Assembly (NCBI RefSeq): GCF_005222705.1
Contig: NZ_STGF01000033.1
Coordinates: 17,721 to 81,720, forward strand
DNA: 64,000 nt
Direction of reading: 5' to 3'
Origin: Paenibacillus sp. SY21-1
GTDB lineage: Bacteria; Bacillota; Bacilli; Paenibacillales; Paenibacillaceae
Of this stretch, positions 56,846-64,000 are shown piece after piece. Every line of letters begins with the position of its first letter. Position 1 is the first letter of the stretch. Below the pieces are notes generated by a model. That model had not been told where the DNA came from. It did not search any database and saw nothing but the letters and a program-made list of their open reading frames with translations. Position numbers and translations under genes: made by a program.

Positions 56846-57805
56846 TTATTTGAACAATGAAGCGTACTCCCCGTACCCTGCTTCCTTCAGCTTATCTACC
56901 GGAATAAAACGAAGCGCAGCCGAATTGATGCAATAACGCAAGCCTTTGGGACCCGGCCCGTCATTGAACACATGTCCTAAATGCGAGTCTCCCTTTCTGC
57001 TGCGCACCTCGGTGCGAACCATTCCATGCGTTGTATCGACAAGCTCAATGACATTATTGTTCACGACCGGCTCGGTGAAGCTCGGCCAGCCGCAGTGGGA
57101 ATCGTATTTCTCGCGGGAGGTGAACAGCGGCTCGCCGGATACGATGTCCACATACAGGCCGTCCTCCTTGGCGTCCCAGAATTCGTTCTGGAACGGCCGT
57201 TCCGTCGCATTATTCTGCGTGACTTCATATTGCAGCGGCGTAAGGATTTCCCTTAGGCGCGCCTTGTCCTTGTTCGTCGACCAATGCTCCTGAATAAAGC
57301 GGTCCCGGCCGGAGCCGTTGCGGTACGTTTTGTAGCGGTACGGATTTTTTTTATGAAAATCCTGGTGGTACTCCTCCGCCTCATAAAACTCGCTCGCCGG
57401 AACAATTTCAGTGACGATCGGGCCAGCGAAGCGGCCGCTTTGTCCAAGCTCCTCCTTCGAGCGTTCAGCCAGCTCGCGCTGCTCCTCGGAATGATAGAAA
57501 ATGGCCGTGCGGTAGGATGCGCCTTTATCAAAAAATTGACCATGCGGGTCGGTCGGATCAATCTGCTGCCAGTAAATGTCCAGAAGAGCCGAGTACGACA
57601 TAACTTCGGGATCAAATTCAATTTGTATCGCCTCGGCATGCCCAGTCGTCTCCGAGCATACCTCCTCATAGGTCGGATTAGGCTTATGCCCGCCCGTATA
57701 GCCGGAAGTAACCTTGAGAATGCCCGGGATTTCCTCGAACGGCGTCACCATGCACCAGAAGCAGCCCCCGGCAAATGTGGCCAGCTGTTTGTTCGTTGCA
57801 CTCAT
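56846..57805 (-). CDS. msrAB: Bifunctional peptide-methionine sulfoxide reductase MsrA/MsrB
   Basis: A 319-residue fusion repairing oxidised methionine. The MsrA domain (1-155) has the catalytic FAGGCFWCM (Cys near 15). The MsrB domain (about 175-310) has YDSHCGWPSF and the catalytic Cys in LRYCINSAALRF. No signal peptide, so cytoplasmic. GGGGAGATGATG precedes the ATG. Confidence 0.96.
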   Translation of the reverse strand: MSATNKQLATFAGGCFWCMVTPFEEIPGILKVTSGYTGGHKPNPTYEEVCSETTGHAEAIQIEFDPEVMSYSALLDIYWQQIDPTDPHGQFFDKGASYRTAIFYHSEEQRELAERSKEELGQSGRFAGPIVTEIVPASEFYEAEEYHQDFHKKNPYRYKTYRNGSGRDRFIQEHWSTNKDKARLREILTPLQYEVTQNNATERPFQNEFWDAKEDGLYVDIVSGEPLFTSREKYDSHCGWPSFTEPVVNNNVIELVDTTHGMVRTEVRSRKGDSHLGHVFNDGPGPKGLRYCINSAALRFIPVDKLKEAGYGEYASLFK

Positions 57806-57880
57806 TACATCATCTCCCCTATGCCAAAATAAGTATCAAAGCTTGCCGCCTTCTATCAGGCTTGGCCCGCATGCCCACAG

Positions 57881-57990
57881 GTCCTGCGGCTATCGCCATC
57901 CTTGCACGGCGGAAGCTGGCGTTTCGCATGAACAGATAAGCCCGATATAAGCAAGAAGCTTACACCCTCTTATACATGCAGAGAAATCGC
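57881..57990 (+). repeat. Dispersed repeat, copy C
   Basis: Aligns with 24161-24275 through GCGGCTATCGCCAT, ACGGCGGAAGCTGGCG, TTTCGC, ATAAGCCCGATATAAGC and CTTATAC. It lies in the gap between msrAB and the WYL gene. Confidence 0.65.
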
Positions 57991-58076
57991 TCCGCTTCTT
58001 CATTATACATGACATTGGGGAGCCAGTACAAAACGGAAGCCGTCCATCGGCTACCGTTCACTTTTCTATCGCCAAC

Positions 58077-58628
58077 CTACGAGTAGCGTCTTTGCATGGC
58101 GAGCATTTCAAGCATAAGCTTCTGCTTGAGCCCGTCCGGCGATAGGACAATCACCTGTGATCCATAGCTGAGTATAACCGAGAGGGCATAATCCATCGTA
58201 TAAAAGACCGCGATCACATCCGTATAGGAATCATGATGGGTGCACGCCTCTTTAAACTGCTCGATGACTCGCGCCCGAGCTGATCGATCAAAGCGCAGAT
58301 GAGCTGTCACGCCTCGCTTGACAGCGAGCGCTTCCCCTTCCATTCGCCTTTCGGCGGCGCTGTCCGATGAGCCAGGCACAAAGCATTGTCCCGTAAAGTC
58401 AAGCTTCGACACACGGGTTACGCGAATCAAACGATTCGCCTGCCTGAGCAAACAATAGGCTTCCAAGTACCATGCCGATTGCTCCCACAAAAGCCGGATA
58501 GGCTCCACGGTGCGGGCAGACTCGACTCCCTCGGCATCCCGATAGGCAAAGCTGAGGCGCTCCGATTGCTGAATCGCCTTATAGACCCGCTTCACGTCCT
58601 CGTTTTCCGCACCGACGGAGGATTGCAA
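58077..58628 (-). CDS. WYL-domain protein lacking the N-terminal DNA-binding part
   Basis: A 183-residue protein matching the C-terminal WYL and WCX parts of YafY/PafC-type regulators: KAIQQSERLSFAYRD, then TVEPIRLLWEQSAWYLEAYCLLR, with sugar- or nucleic-acid-sensing residues, and the C-terminal LSPDGLKQKLMLEMLAM. The usual helix-turn-helix is absent. AAGGAGG lies nine bases before the TTG at 58628, so it may be translated as it stands. An upstream frame (58592-58822) overlaps it and could join by a -1 shift on a run of eight T. It may also be a decayed regulator gene. Confidence 0.6.
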   Translation of the reverse strand: MQSSVGAENEDVKRVYKAIQQSERLSFAYRDAEGVESARTVEPIRLLWEQSAWYLEAYCLLRQANRLIRVTRVSKLDFTGQCFVPGSSDSAAERRMEGEALAVKRGVTAHLRFDRSARARVIEQFKEACTHHDSYTDVIAVFYTMDYALSVILSYGSQVIVLSPDGLKQKLMLEMLAMQRRYS

Positions 58629-58812
58629 AAAAAATGTCCTCCTTCATCGCTTTCCGTCCAATGCACAATATAATGCTCCCGCTCGGCGAACGACCGAATC
58701 GTCACATCATGCGACAAGGATACGAGTACGCCTGTCGGCACGCTCCCCTTGGCTTTGGGTTCCCATGCCGCTTCATCTCTCATTCGGATAAGAGGAGAGT
58801 AGCACACTAATC

Positions 58813-58831
58813 CTGACATCATGGATGTCAG
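58813..58831. promoter_or_regulatory. Perfect 8-bp dyad between WYL and downstream plus-strand genes
   Basis: CTGACATC and GATGTCAG surround ATG. It lies in the divergent region between the WYL gene and the membrane-protein pair at 58958, and could be a regulator binding site. Confidence 0.4.
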
Positions 58832-58957
58832 AATAACATTTTCAGAAAAAACGCAACTATTCTGGCCTGTTTGTAGTCTAACGTTATAGAAAGAAGGCTT
58901 GCAGTTCGTTCATCCATGTTTCGATGCAAGTTACAACATGTGAGGTGAATGAATACC

Positions 58958-59389
58958 ATGAGTGATTTAATATTGGAAAAACGTACTGCTGGTCAGACAG
59001 AGAGCCGCACGGTCCGCTCTCGATCGAAGCGGTCTTTTGTCATTTTTATCGGCGTCTGGATCATTATTATCGGATGCGGCCTGTTCGGGGCGAAGCTGTA
59101 TACGGACCGCATTCAGCAGCATTTGACGGCTCAGCTAGAACAGCAAACCGCCGCGCAAATTTCCGCCATGCAGCAAACGTATGATGCGCGTCTGGAGCAG
59201 ATGGAAGCCGGCTATTCGGCCGATCTCGCCGAGCTGACGTCCAAAGTCGATGCGCTGAATGAGCTGCTGAATTTTACGAAGGACAATGCGGACACGAAGA
59301 CGGACAACAGCAACAAGCTGTATACCCAGCTTAACGAGGTCAAGAAGCAATTGGCCGAGCTGAAAAAAAATCTGGATGTGCTGAAATGA
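58958..59389 (+). CDS. Single-pass membrane protein with coiled coil
   Basis: A 143-residue protein: a basic N-terminus (RSRSKR), one transmembrane helix (VIFIGVWIIIIGCGLFGA, about 28-45) and an extracytoplasmic coiled coil (about 55-143) rich in Leu, Gln, Glu and Lys. The ATG at 58958 has GAGGTG ten bases upstream; an ATG at 58949 is too close. It overlaps the next gene (ATGA), so the two probably act together. I do not recognise a family. Confidence 0.75.
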   Translation: MSDLILEKRTAGQTESRTVRSRSKRSFVIFIGVWIIIIGCGLFGAKLYTDRIQQHLTAQLEQQTAAQISAMQQTYDARLEQMEAGYSADLAELTSKVDALNELLNFTKDNADTKTDNSNKLYTQLNEVKKQLAELKKNLDVLK

Positions 59390-60456
59390 ACATAACCGTT
59401 CGCGCCCTTAACCGCACCGCGCTGCTGACTGTTGCACCGTTCATCGGCATTATGCTCTGGCTGCTGCTCTCGGCTCCGACGCTTACGCTGTCCGATCGCG
59501 CATTTCCGCCCGCACAGGCGCCGGAAGCCCCGCAGACCGCTGCTTCCGAGCTGAGCGTGAAGCTGAGCCGGGCGCAGGAGACGGCGACGTTAACCGGTCA
59601 ATCCATACAGAAGCAGATCAAGCTATACAATCAAACCAACGCCGATATGGCCGAGATTTCATCAATCGCCTCCAAGCAGGCGGCCAGGCCGCTCGCCATA
59701 TACGACAACAAGCTGCTGAGCAGGCTGGGCAAGCCTGCCGGCACCATCGAATCGGACAAGCTGCGAGCCCAGCTTTTCTACATTCAGGCCGAGAACTTCA
59801 AGGCTTACGCCTTAAAGGTGCTGCTGAAATCGCCGGATGCGATGACGATGACGCTTGGCGGCGATGAGGCGGGCAAGGCCGAGACAACTCTGGAGGCCGT
59901 AAAGCGGCACAAAGCGGTTGCCGGCATCAACGCCGGGGGGTTTGCCGACGGCGGGGGCAAGCGTTACCCGCTCAGCACCACCATAGTCAACGGCGAGTAC
60001 ACGTCAGGGTTTCAGGCGAGCTATTCCGATCTGTTTTTTGTCGGCTTAAACGAGGACAACAAGCTGATCGGGGGGAAATATGTCACCAAGCAGCAGCTGG
60101 ACAGGCTGAAGCCCAAGTTTGGGGCTTCTTTTGTCCCGATTCTGCTCAAAGCAGGGGCAAGCCAGACCATTCCGGCCAAATGGCAGACGAGCCCCAAGCG
60201 GGCGCCTCGCACGGTGATTGCCAACTATAAGGATGACCAGCTGCTGTTTCTCGTTACCGACGGCTACAACGAAGCCGGGAGCTCGGGCGCTACGCTTGAG
60301 GAAATGCAAATTCTGCTTCGGCGCTTCGGCGCAGTAGACGGCTACAACCTGGATGGCGGAGGCTCTTCCTCGCTCGTCTTTAACGGTAAAATTATCAATA
60401 AGCCTTCGGACGGCCAGCTGCGCAAGCTGCCTACTCATTTTTTGTTTTTTAAATAA
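59386..60456 (+). CDS. Phosphodiester glycosidase family protein (NAGPA/DUF2233)
   Basis: A 356-residue protein with an N-terminal signal anchor (LLTVAPFIGIMLWLLLSAP) and an exported NAGPA-like domain (about 150-355). The domain has the AGINAGGFADGGG and YNLDGGGSSSLV motifs typical of phosphodiester glycosidases, relatives of the enzyme that uncovers mannose-6-phosphate; in bacteria they are linked to exopolysaccharides and wall polymers. It is coupled by ATGA overlap to the coiled-coil membrane protein. Confidence 0.9.
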   Translation: MNITVRALNRTALLTVAPFIGIMLWLLLSAPTLTLSDRAFPPAQAPEAPQTAASELSVKLSRAQETATLTGQSIQKQIKLYNQTNADMAEISSIASKQAARPLAIYDNKLLSRLGKPAGTIESDKLRAQLFYIQAENFKAYALKVLLKSPDAMTMTLGGDEAGKAETTLEAVKRHKAVAGINAGGFADGGGKRYPLSTTIVNGEYTSGFQASYSDLFFVGLNEDNKLIGGKYVTKQQLDRLKPKFGASFVPILLKAGASQTIPAKWQTSPKRAPRTVIANYKDDQLLFLVTDGYNEAGSSGATLEEMQILLRRFGAVDGYNLDGGGSSSLVFNGKIINKPSDGQLRKLPTHFLFFK

Positions 60457-60462
60457 CCGCTT

Positions 60463-60513
60463 ATGCCTCGCATACCGTTTGCGCCCCGGCGCAGCGGCCA
60501 TGCGAGGCATTTT
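60463..60513 (+). terminator. Terminator of the phosphodiester glycosidase operon
   Basis: ATGCCTCGCAT (60463-60473) pairs perfectly with ATGCGAGGCAT (60500-60510), followed by TTT on the plus strand. Confidence 0.8.
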
Positions 60514-60550
60514 GGCGCAGCCTTCCCGTCACGGCCCAGCCGTTTATCCC

Positions 60551-61486
60551 TTATTTCATTGGCCGAAGAGACATATGCCGCAGCACCAGCAGAAGGTTAG
60601 CAGGCTTCTCGGCCAGCCGCCGCGTAAAATACGGATACCACATCGAGCCGTATGGAATATAGCAGCGAATGCGGTAGCCATCCTCGGCCAGGCGCGCTTG
60701 CTCCTTTTCCCTCAGCCCATAGAGCATTTGAAACTCAAAGGCGGTTTTGGGAATCGCATGGGACTCGGCGTAACGCTTGACCCACTGTATAATCTCGTCG
60801 TCATGCGAAGCGATTACCGTATACGCTCCGTGCTCGAAGTGCTGCGCGATAAGGCGTTTAAAGCTCTCCAGCACTTCCGCCTTTTTCTGAAACGCTGCTT
60901 CTGCGGGTTCCTTGTAGGCGCCTTTCACGAGCCTGACCGTCACCTTCTCCCCGAGCAGCAGCGACGCATCGTCACCCGTTCTCCGCAAATAGGCTTGCAG
61001 CACCGTGCCCGCGTTGGTCAGCCCCTCCTTATGCAAACGCCTGGCCATCCGAATGGTAGCCTCCGTATAGGGCGTATTCTCCATATCGATGCATACGAAC
61101 GTACCGCTGCGCCGGGCACGCTTGACGACTTCGCGGATGTTCTCGTAGCAAGCGGCCTCATCCAAAGCCAAGCCCATCTGGGTCGGCTTGAGCGACACTC
61201 CGCAGGACAGCTTGCGTGCGGAAATACCGTCCAGCAGCTCCAAATAACGGTCTCTATAGCCTTCAGCTTCATCAAGCCGGCGTATTCCCTCGCCAAGATG
61301 ATCAAGCGTCGCCATTATTCCTTGACGCTGCAGACGAACGGTCGCGTCCATCGCCTCCGACAGCTCGCCTCCGGCGATAAAACGGCCCGCGAGCCGCTTG
61401 CCGTAAGAAGTCGACAGCTTCTCGACCATCGCCATTCCCGTGATCGTCAGCAGCGTTTTGCGATACCATTCCGAGCCAATCCCCAT
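60551..61486 (-). CDS. Proline dehydrogenase
   Basis: A monofunctional flavoprotein of 311 residues that oxidises proline to pyrroline-5-carboxylate and feeds electrons to the quinone pool. The FAD barrel has VSLKPTQMGLALDE (near 98) and VRLVKGAYKEPAE. The C-terminal substrate motif appears as FQMLYGLRE and RCYIPYGSMWYPYFTRRLAEKP, shortened here. The ATG at 61486 has AAGGAGGA nine bases upstream, favoured over a GTG at 61495. No P5C dehydrogenase gene is adjacent. Confidence 0.93.
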   Translation of the reverse strand: MGIGSEWYRKTLLTITGMAMVEKLSTSYGKRLAGRFIAGGELSEAMDATVRLQRQGIMATLDHLGEGIRRLDEAEGYRDRYLELLDGISARKLSCGVSLKPTQMGLALDEAACYENIREVVKRARRSGTFVCIDMENTPYTEATIRMARRLHKEGLTNAGTVLQAYLRRTGDDASLLLGEKVTVRLVKGAYKEPAEAAFQKKAEVLESFKRLIAQHFEHGAYTVIASHDDEIIQWVKRYAESHAIPKTAFEFQMLYGLREKEQARLAEDGYRIRCYIPYGSMWYPYFTRRLAEKPANLLLVLRHMSLRPMK

Positions 61487-61696
61487 CCGGCCCACTCCTC
61501 CTTCTCCTTTTCGGCCCCCTGCCCGTATCCTTGCCTGCTCTTCCTATTCTAGTGTTACCCGTCATTTGATCGACTGGCAGCATTCTTATCCGAATCAACG
61601 CAGTTTACATGCAAAAGCTGGCGAGGAACGCCTATGCCGGTTCCTATCTGATATAGTCTATTCATGCCGGAGGCGATCATTCGAAGCGTAAAAAGG

Positions 61697-61726
61697 TTGC
61701 CAATACCTGGCGGTTCATGGTATTAT
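61697..61726 (+). promoter_or_regulatory. Promoter of tRNA-Asp/gluQ
   Basis: TTGCCA (61697-61702), an 18-base spacer and TATTAT (61721-61726), 38 bases before the tRNA. No terminator is visible between the tRNA and gluQ, so one transcript is possible. Confidence 0.6.
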
Positions 61727-61764
61727 ACTAATTGTGTGTTTCGCATAGAGACATGTCCTAGTGT

Positions 61765-61841
61765 GGAGCCGTGGTGTAGAGGCCTAACATGCCTGCCTGT
61801 CACGCAGGAGACCGCGGGTTCGAATCCCGTCGGCTCCGCCA
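61765..61841 (+). tRNA. tRNA-Asp (anticodon GTC)
   Basis: A complete 77-base cloverleaf with encoded CCA. Acceptor GGAGCCG pairs with CGGCTCC, the anticodon stem CCTGC/GCAGG encloses CTGTCAC giving anticodon GTC, and the T arm is CGGG-TTCGAAT-CCCG. It is immediately followed by the gene for an enzyme that modifies this tRNA when it carries queuosine at the wobble base. Confidence 0.98.
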
Positions 61842-61925
61842 TTTCTCATCTAATCTATAAGCTTACTCATTCGGAGCAGCGCAATCGCCTGCTCTTTTTT
61901 TGTATGGATAAAGGAGGACGACTGC

Positions 61926-62894
61926 ATGACGACAAGAGGGCGCTTTGCTCCGACCCCGTCGGGCCTGCTGCATATCGGCAACGCGTTCGCCGCGCTGGCA
62001 TCATGGCTGCAGGTCCGGCAAGCCGGAGGCGGCTTTATTGTGCGAATGGAGGATATCGATAAAGCCCGTTCCCGAGCGGCGTTTGCGGACCAAATGCTTG
62101 TAGATCTGCATTGGCTCGGCCTGGATTGGGATGAAGGACCGGACATTGGAGGCGCCTATGCGCCTTATGTGCAAAGTCTGCGCGAGACCTTGTACGAGCA
62201 AGCGCTGGAGAGGCTGAGAGCGGAGCAAAAGGTATATCCTTGCTTCTGCAGCCGCAGCGAGCTTGCCGCGATCAGCAGCGCCCCGCATGGACTCGCCGCC
62301 GAAGGCGCTGCTTATCCGGGGCTGTGCAGGCATCTCCCCGCCGAGGAGCGCAGGAAGCGGGCTTCCCTCAAGCAGCCGGCGGAGCGATTTGTCATGCCGG
62401 ATGCGGATTTCTCCTTTCCGGACAAGCTGACTGGCAAGATATGCAGCTTCACCGGATACGGAGGGGACTTTATCGTCAAACGGGCGGACGGCATGTACAG
62501 CTATCAGCTTGCCGTCATGGTCGACGATGCCGCCATGGGCATAACGGACGTGCTGCGCGGAGCCGATCTTCTCGATTCCACGCCGCGCCAGCTCGCCTTA
62601 TATGAAGCGCTTGGTTTCAAGCCGCCCGCGTTCGCTCATATCCCTCTGCTTGCCGATGCCAACGGCGTCCGGCTGTCCAAGCGCGACAAATCGCTGGCGC
62701 TGGCGTCGCTGCAGGCCGGCGGCGTCGCTGCGGAGACGCTGATCGGCGCGCTCGCATATCTCGCCGGCTGGATCGACCGACCGGAGCCTGTCCGCGCCCG
62801 TGAGCTGATCGAAGCATTCGGCCCCGTATCGATCGCCGATGCGAATGGATGGATTAAAATAAGCGATCGGATCATGGAGCTGCTCCGACCTTAA
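61926..62894 (+). CDS. gluQ: Glutamyl-Q tRNA(Asp) synthetase
   Basis: A 322-residue paralogue of glutamyl-tRNA synthetase that lacks the anticodon-binding domain and attaches glutamate to queuosine-34 of tRNA-Asp. The HIGH-like PTPSGLLHIGNAF (near 9), the zinc site CFCSRSE plus YPGLCRH (near 101-138) and the KMSKS-like RLSKRDKSLA (near 249) are present. AAAGGAGG lies eight bases before the ATG. The tRNA-Asp gene is 84 bases upstream. Confidence 0.95.
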   Translation: MTTRGRFAPTPSGLLHIGNAFAALASWLQVRQAGGGFIVRMEDIDKARSRAAFADQMLVDLHWLGLDWDEGPDIGGAYAPYVQSLRETLYEQALERLRAEQKVYPCFCSRSELAAISSAPHGLAAEGAAYPGLCRHLPAEERRKRASLKQPAERFVMPDADFSFPDKLTGKICSFTGYGGDFIVKRADGMYSYQLAVMVDDAAMGITDVLRGADLLDSTPRQLALYEALGFKPPAFAHIPLLADANGVRLSKRDKSLALASLQAGGVAAETLIGALAYLAGWIDRPEPVRARELIEAFGPVSIADANGWIKISDRIMELLRP

Positions 62895-62955
62895 ACGCAT
62901 GCCAGACAGCAGCAGCCTGTATCAATATGCCCGCGCGCGGCAACAACCGAGCGCC

Positions 62956-63720
62956 TTAACAATACGCGGCGCGGCGCACCTCAATGCCGGCCTGCTCCAG
63001 CTTCTCGCGGAGCAGCCTCGCATGCGACGCCGCTCCCGGCGTATCGCTGTGCAAGCACAGCGAATCCGCCTTGAGCGACAGCTCCGTGCCTTGCCGGGTA
63101 CGCACCGCTCCCCGCGTAATCATCTCGATCGCCTGCGCGGCTGCGGCAGCCGGATCGGCAATAACGGCTCCTTCCGCTCCCCTTGGGGTCAGCGTGCCAT
63201 CCGCCTCATAGCTGCGGTCAGCGAATGCCTCGCTGACCGTGCGCAGCCCAATCGCCGCGCCCGCGCCGAGCAGCTCGCTTCCGGCCAAGCCAAACAGCAG
63301 CAGCTCCGGATTGACCCGGTATACCGCCTCCGCGATCGCATCAGCCAGCTGCCTGTCAACCGCCGCCATATTATAAAGCGCGCCATGAGGTTTCACATGG
63401 CGCAGAGCTCCCCCCTCCGCATCGGCAAAGGCTCGCACCGCGCCGATCTGATACACCGTCATGTCATAAGCTTCCTGCGGCGAAATCTGCATCTTGCGGC
63501 GGCCGAAGCCTGCAAGGTCCGGCAAGCCCGGATGCGCGCCGATCGCCGTTCCATGCTCCAGCGCCAGCTTCACCGTGCTTCGTATCGTGGCCGGATCGCC
63601 CGCATGAAAGCCGCAAGCGATGTTCACCGATGTCATATAGGGGATGAGGGCGACATCCTGCCCCATTTCATAAGCGCCGAAGCTTTCCCCCATATCGCAA
63701 TTCAAATCAATCCGATACAC
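62956..63720 (-). CDS. pxpA: 5-oxoprolinase subunit PxpA (LamB/YcsF family)
   Basis: A 254-residue protein of the LamB/YcsF family, the catalytic subunit that with PxpB and PxpC opens 5-oxoproline to glutamate using ATP. The family start IDLNCDMGESFGAY and the segments NIACGFHAGDP, IGAHPGLPDL and HVKPHGALYNMA are intact. The start is GTG with GGGGGATAAGG upstream. pxpB and pxpC are not in the window. Confidence 0.95.
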   Translation of the reverse strand: MYRIDLNCDMGESFGAYEMGQDVALIPYMTSVNIACGFHAGDPATIRSTVKLALEHGTAIGAHPGLPDLAGFGRRKMQISPQEAYDMTVYQIGAVRAFADAEGGALRHVKPHGALYNMAAVDRQLADAIAEAVYRVNPELLLFGLAGSELLGAGAAIGLRTVSEAFADRSYEADGTLTPRGAEGAVIADPAAAAAQAIEMITRGAVRTRQGTELSLKADSLCLHSDTPGAASHARLLREKLEQAGIEVRRAAYC

Positions 63721-63882
63721 GCCTTATCCCCCTTTATTCGTCCAGCAGCCGACTGTCGCTTTACGCTCCATAGCGGCGAGCCGCGACAAACCGCCTGCCT
63801 TCTTAGTGATCGCATGCAAGCAAGCTTACAAGCGATGTACCTAGAGCCTGCCAGCCGTAAGGCTTTGATCAGGGCTGCCTTA

Positions 63883-64000
63883 ATCGAGTAGGAGGGGGCG
63901 CCTAGCCCCCGACCTCTCACACCACCGTACGTACCGTTCGGTATACGGCGGTTCATGTCATATTCCGCAATTGGTTGTATCTGTCCGTAAGACTCCTTAG
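63883..64000 (-). mobile_element. Group II intron, 3' end (domains V and VI), partial
   Basis: On the minus strand a 35-base hairpin (63920-63954, GAACCGCCGTATACC and its return arm GGTACGTACGGTGGTG) matches group II intron domain V. It is followed by a domain VI hairpin (GAGAGG, GGGGGC/GCCCCC, CCTACTC) with the bulged branch-point A eight bases before the 3' end at CGAT. The rest of the intron, including any reverse transcriptase, lies to the right of the window. Confidence 0.85.

Overview
The window looks like chromosomal DNA of a spore-forming, Gram-positive Paenibacillus-like Firmicute. The evidence is strong AGGAGG-type ribosome binding sites, a purine operon in the Bacillus order (purEKBCSQLFMNHD), YerB/YerC/DgkB/RlmD homologues, a spore-cortex-lytic-type LysM-GH18 protein, and a very large S-layer-homology (SLH) surface protein. 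The genus is inferred from gene content, not from a marker gene.

Layout. 1-92 is the start of an AAA ATPase that runs off the left edge. 177-4.9 kb (mostly minus strand) carries yerC, a CbiX-type chelatase, dgkB, rlmD and a basic-tailed hypothetical protein. 5.4-9.8 kb carries a phosphate transporter with its DUF47 partner, the YerB-type lipoprotein, an alpha/beta hydrolase and an unlisted 39-residue membrane protein. 9.9-13.9 kb is a lipoprotein/response-regulator/histidine-kinase operon. 14.4-29.9 kb is the complete purine operon, read right to left. Its control region is fully legible: paired PurR boxes, a TTGACA promoter, a guanine riboswitch and an intrinsic terminator. A 1.37-kb block between purC and purS holds sixteen 51-bp tandem repeats.

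30.2-50.9 kb is an arabinoside-utilisation region that looks more AT-rich than its flanks. It contains a GH51 arabinofuranosidase, a LacI regulator, a GH127 beta-L-arabinofuranosidase, an ABC importer without its ATPase, a 2,258-residue SLH-anchored exoprotein, an AraC regulator, and a cytoplasmic 808-residue protein resembling the exoprotein's N-terminal module. Near-identical TTTAAACGTTTAGA palindromes lie in front of most of these genes and suggest one local regulon. The likely flow is surface attack by the exoprotein, import of oligosaccharides, then cytoplasmic trimming by GH127, GH51 and perhaps the 808-residue protein.

51-64 kb is a mixed housekeeping region: nitroreductase, nucleotidyltransferase, a MarR-controlled heterodimeric ABC exporter, MsrAB, a WYL-domain protein with an odd start, a phosphodiester glycosidase, proline dehydrogenase, tRNA-Asp followed directly by glutamyl-Q tRNA(Asp) synthetase, and 5-oxoprolinase subunit A. 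The right edge is the 3' end (domains V and VI) of a group II intron.

The best candidates for new biology are the LacI-operator arabinoside regulon with its two uncharacterised DUF5695-like proteins, the in-operon minisatellite, the tRNA-Asp/gluQ pairing, and a three-copy dispersed repeat.
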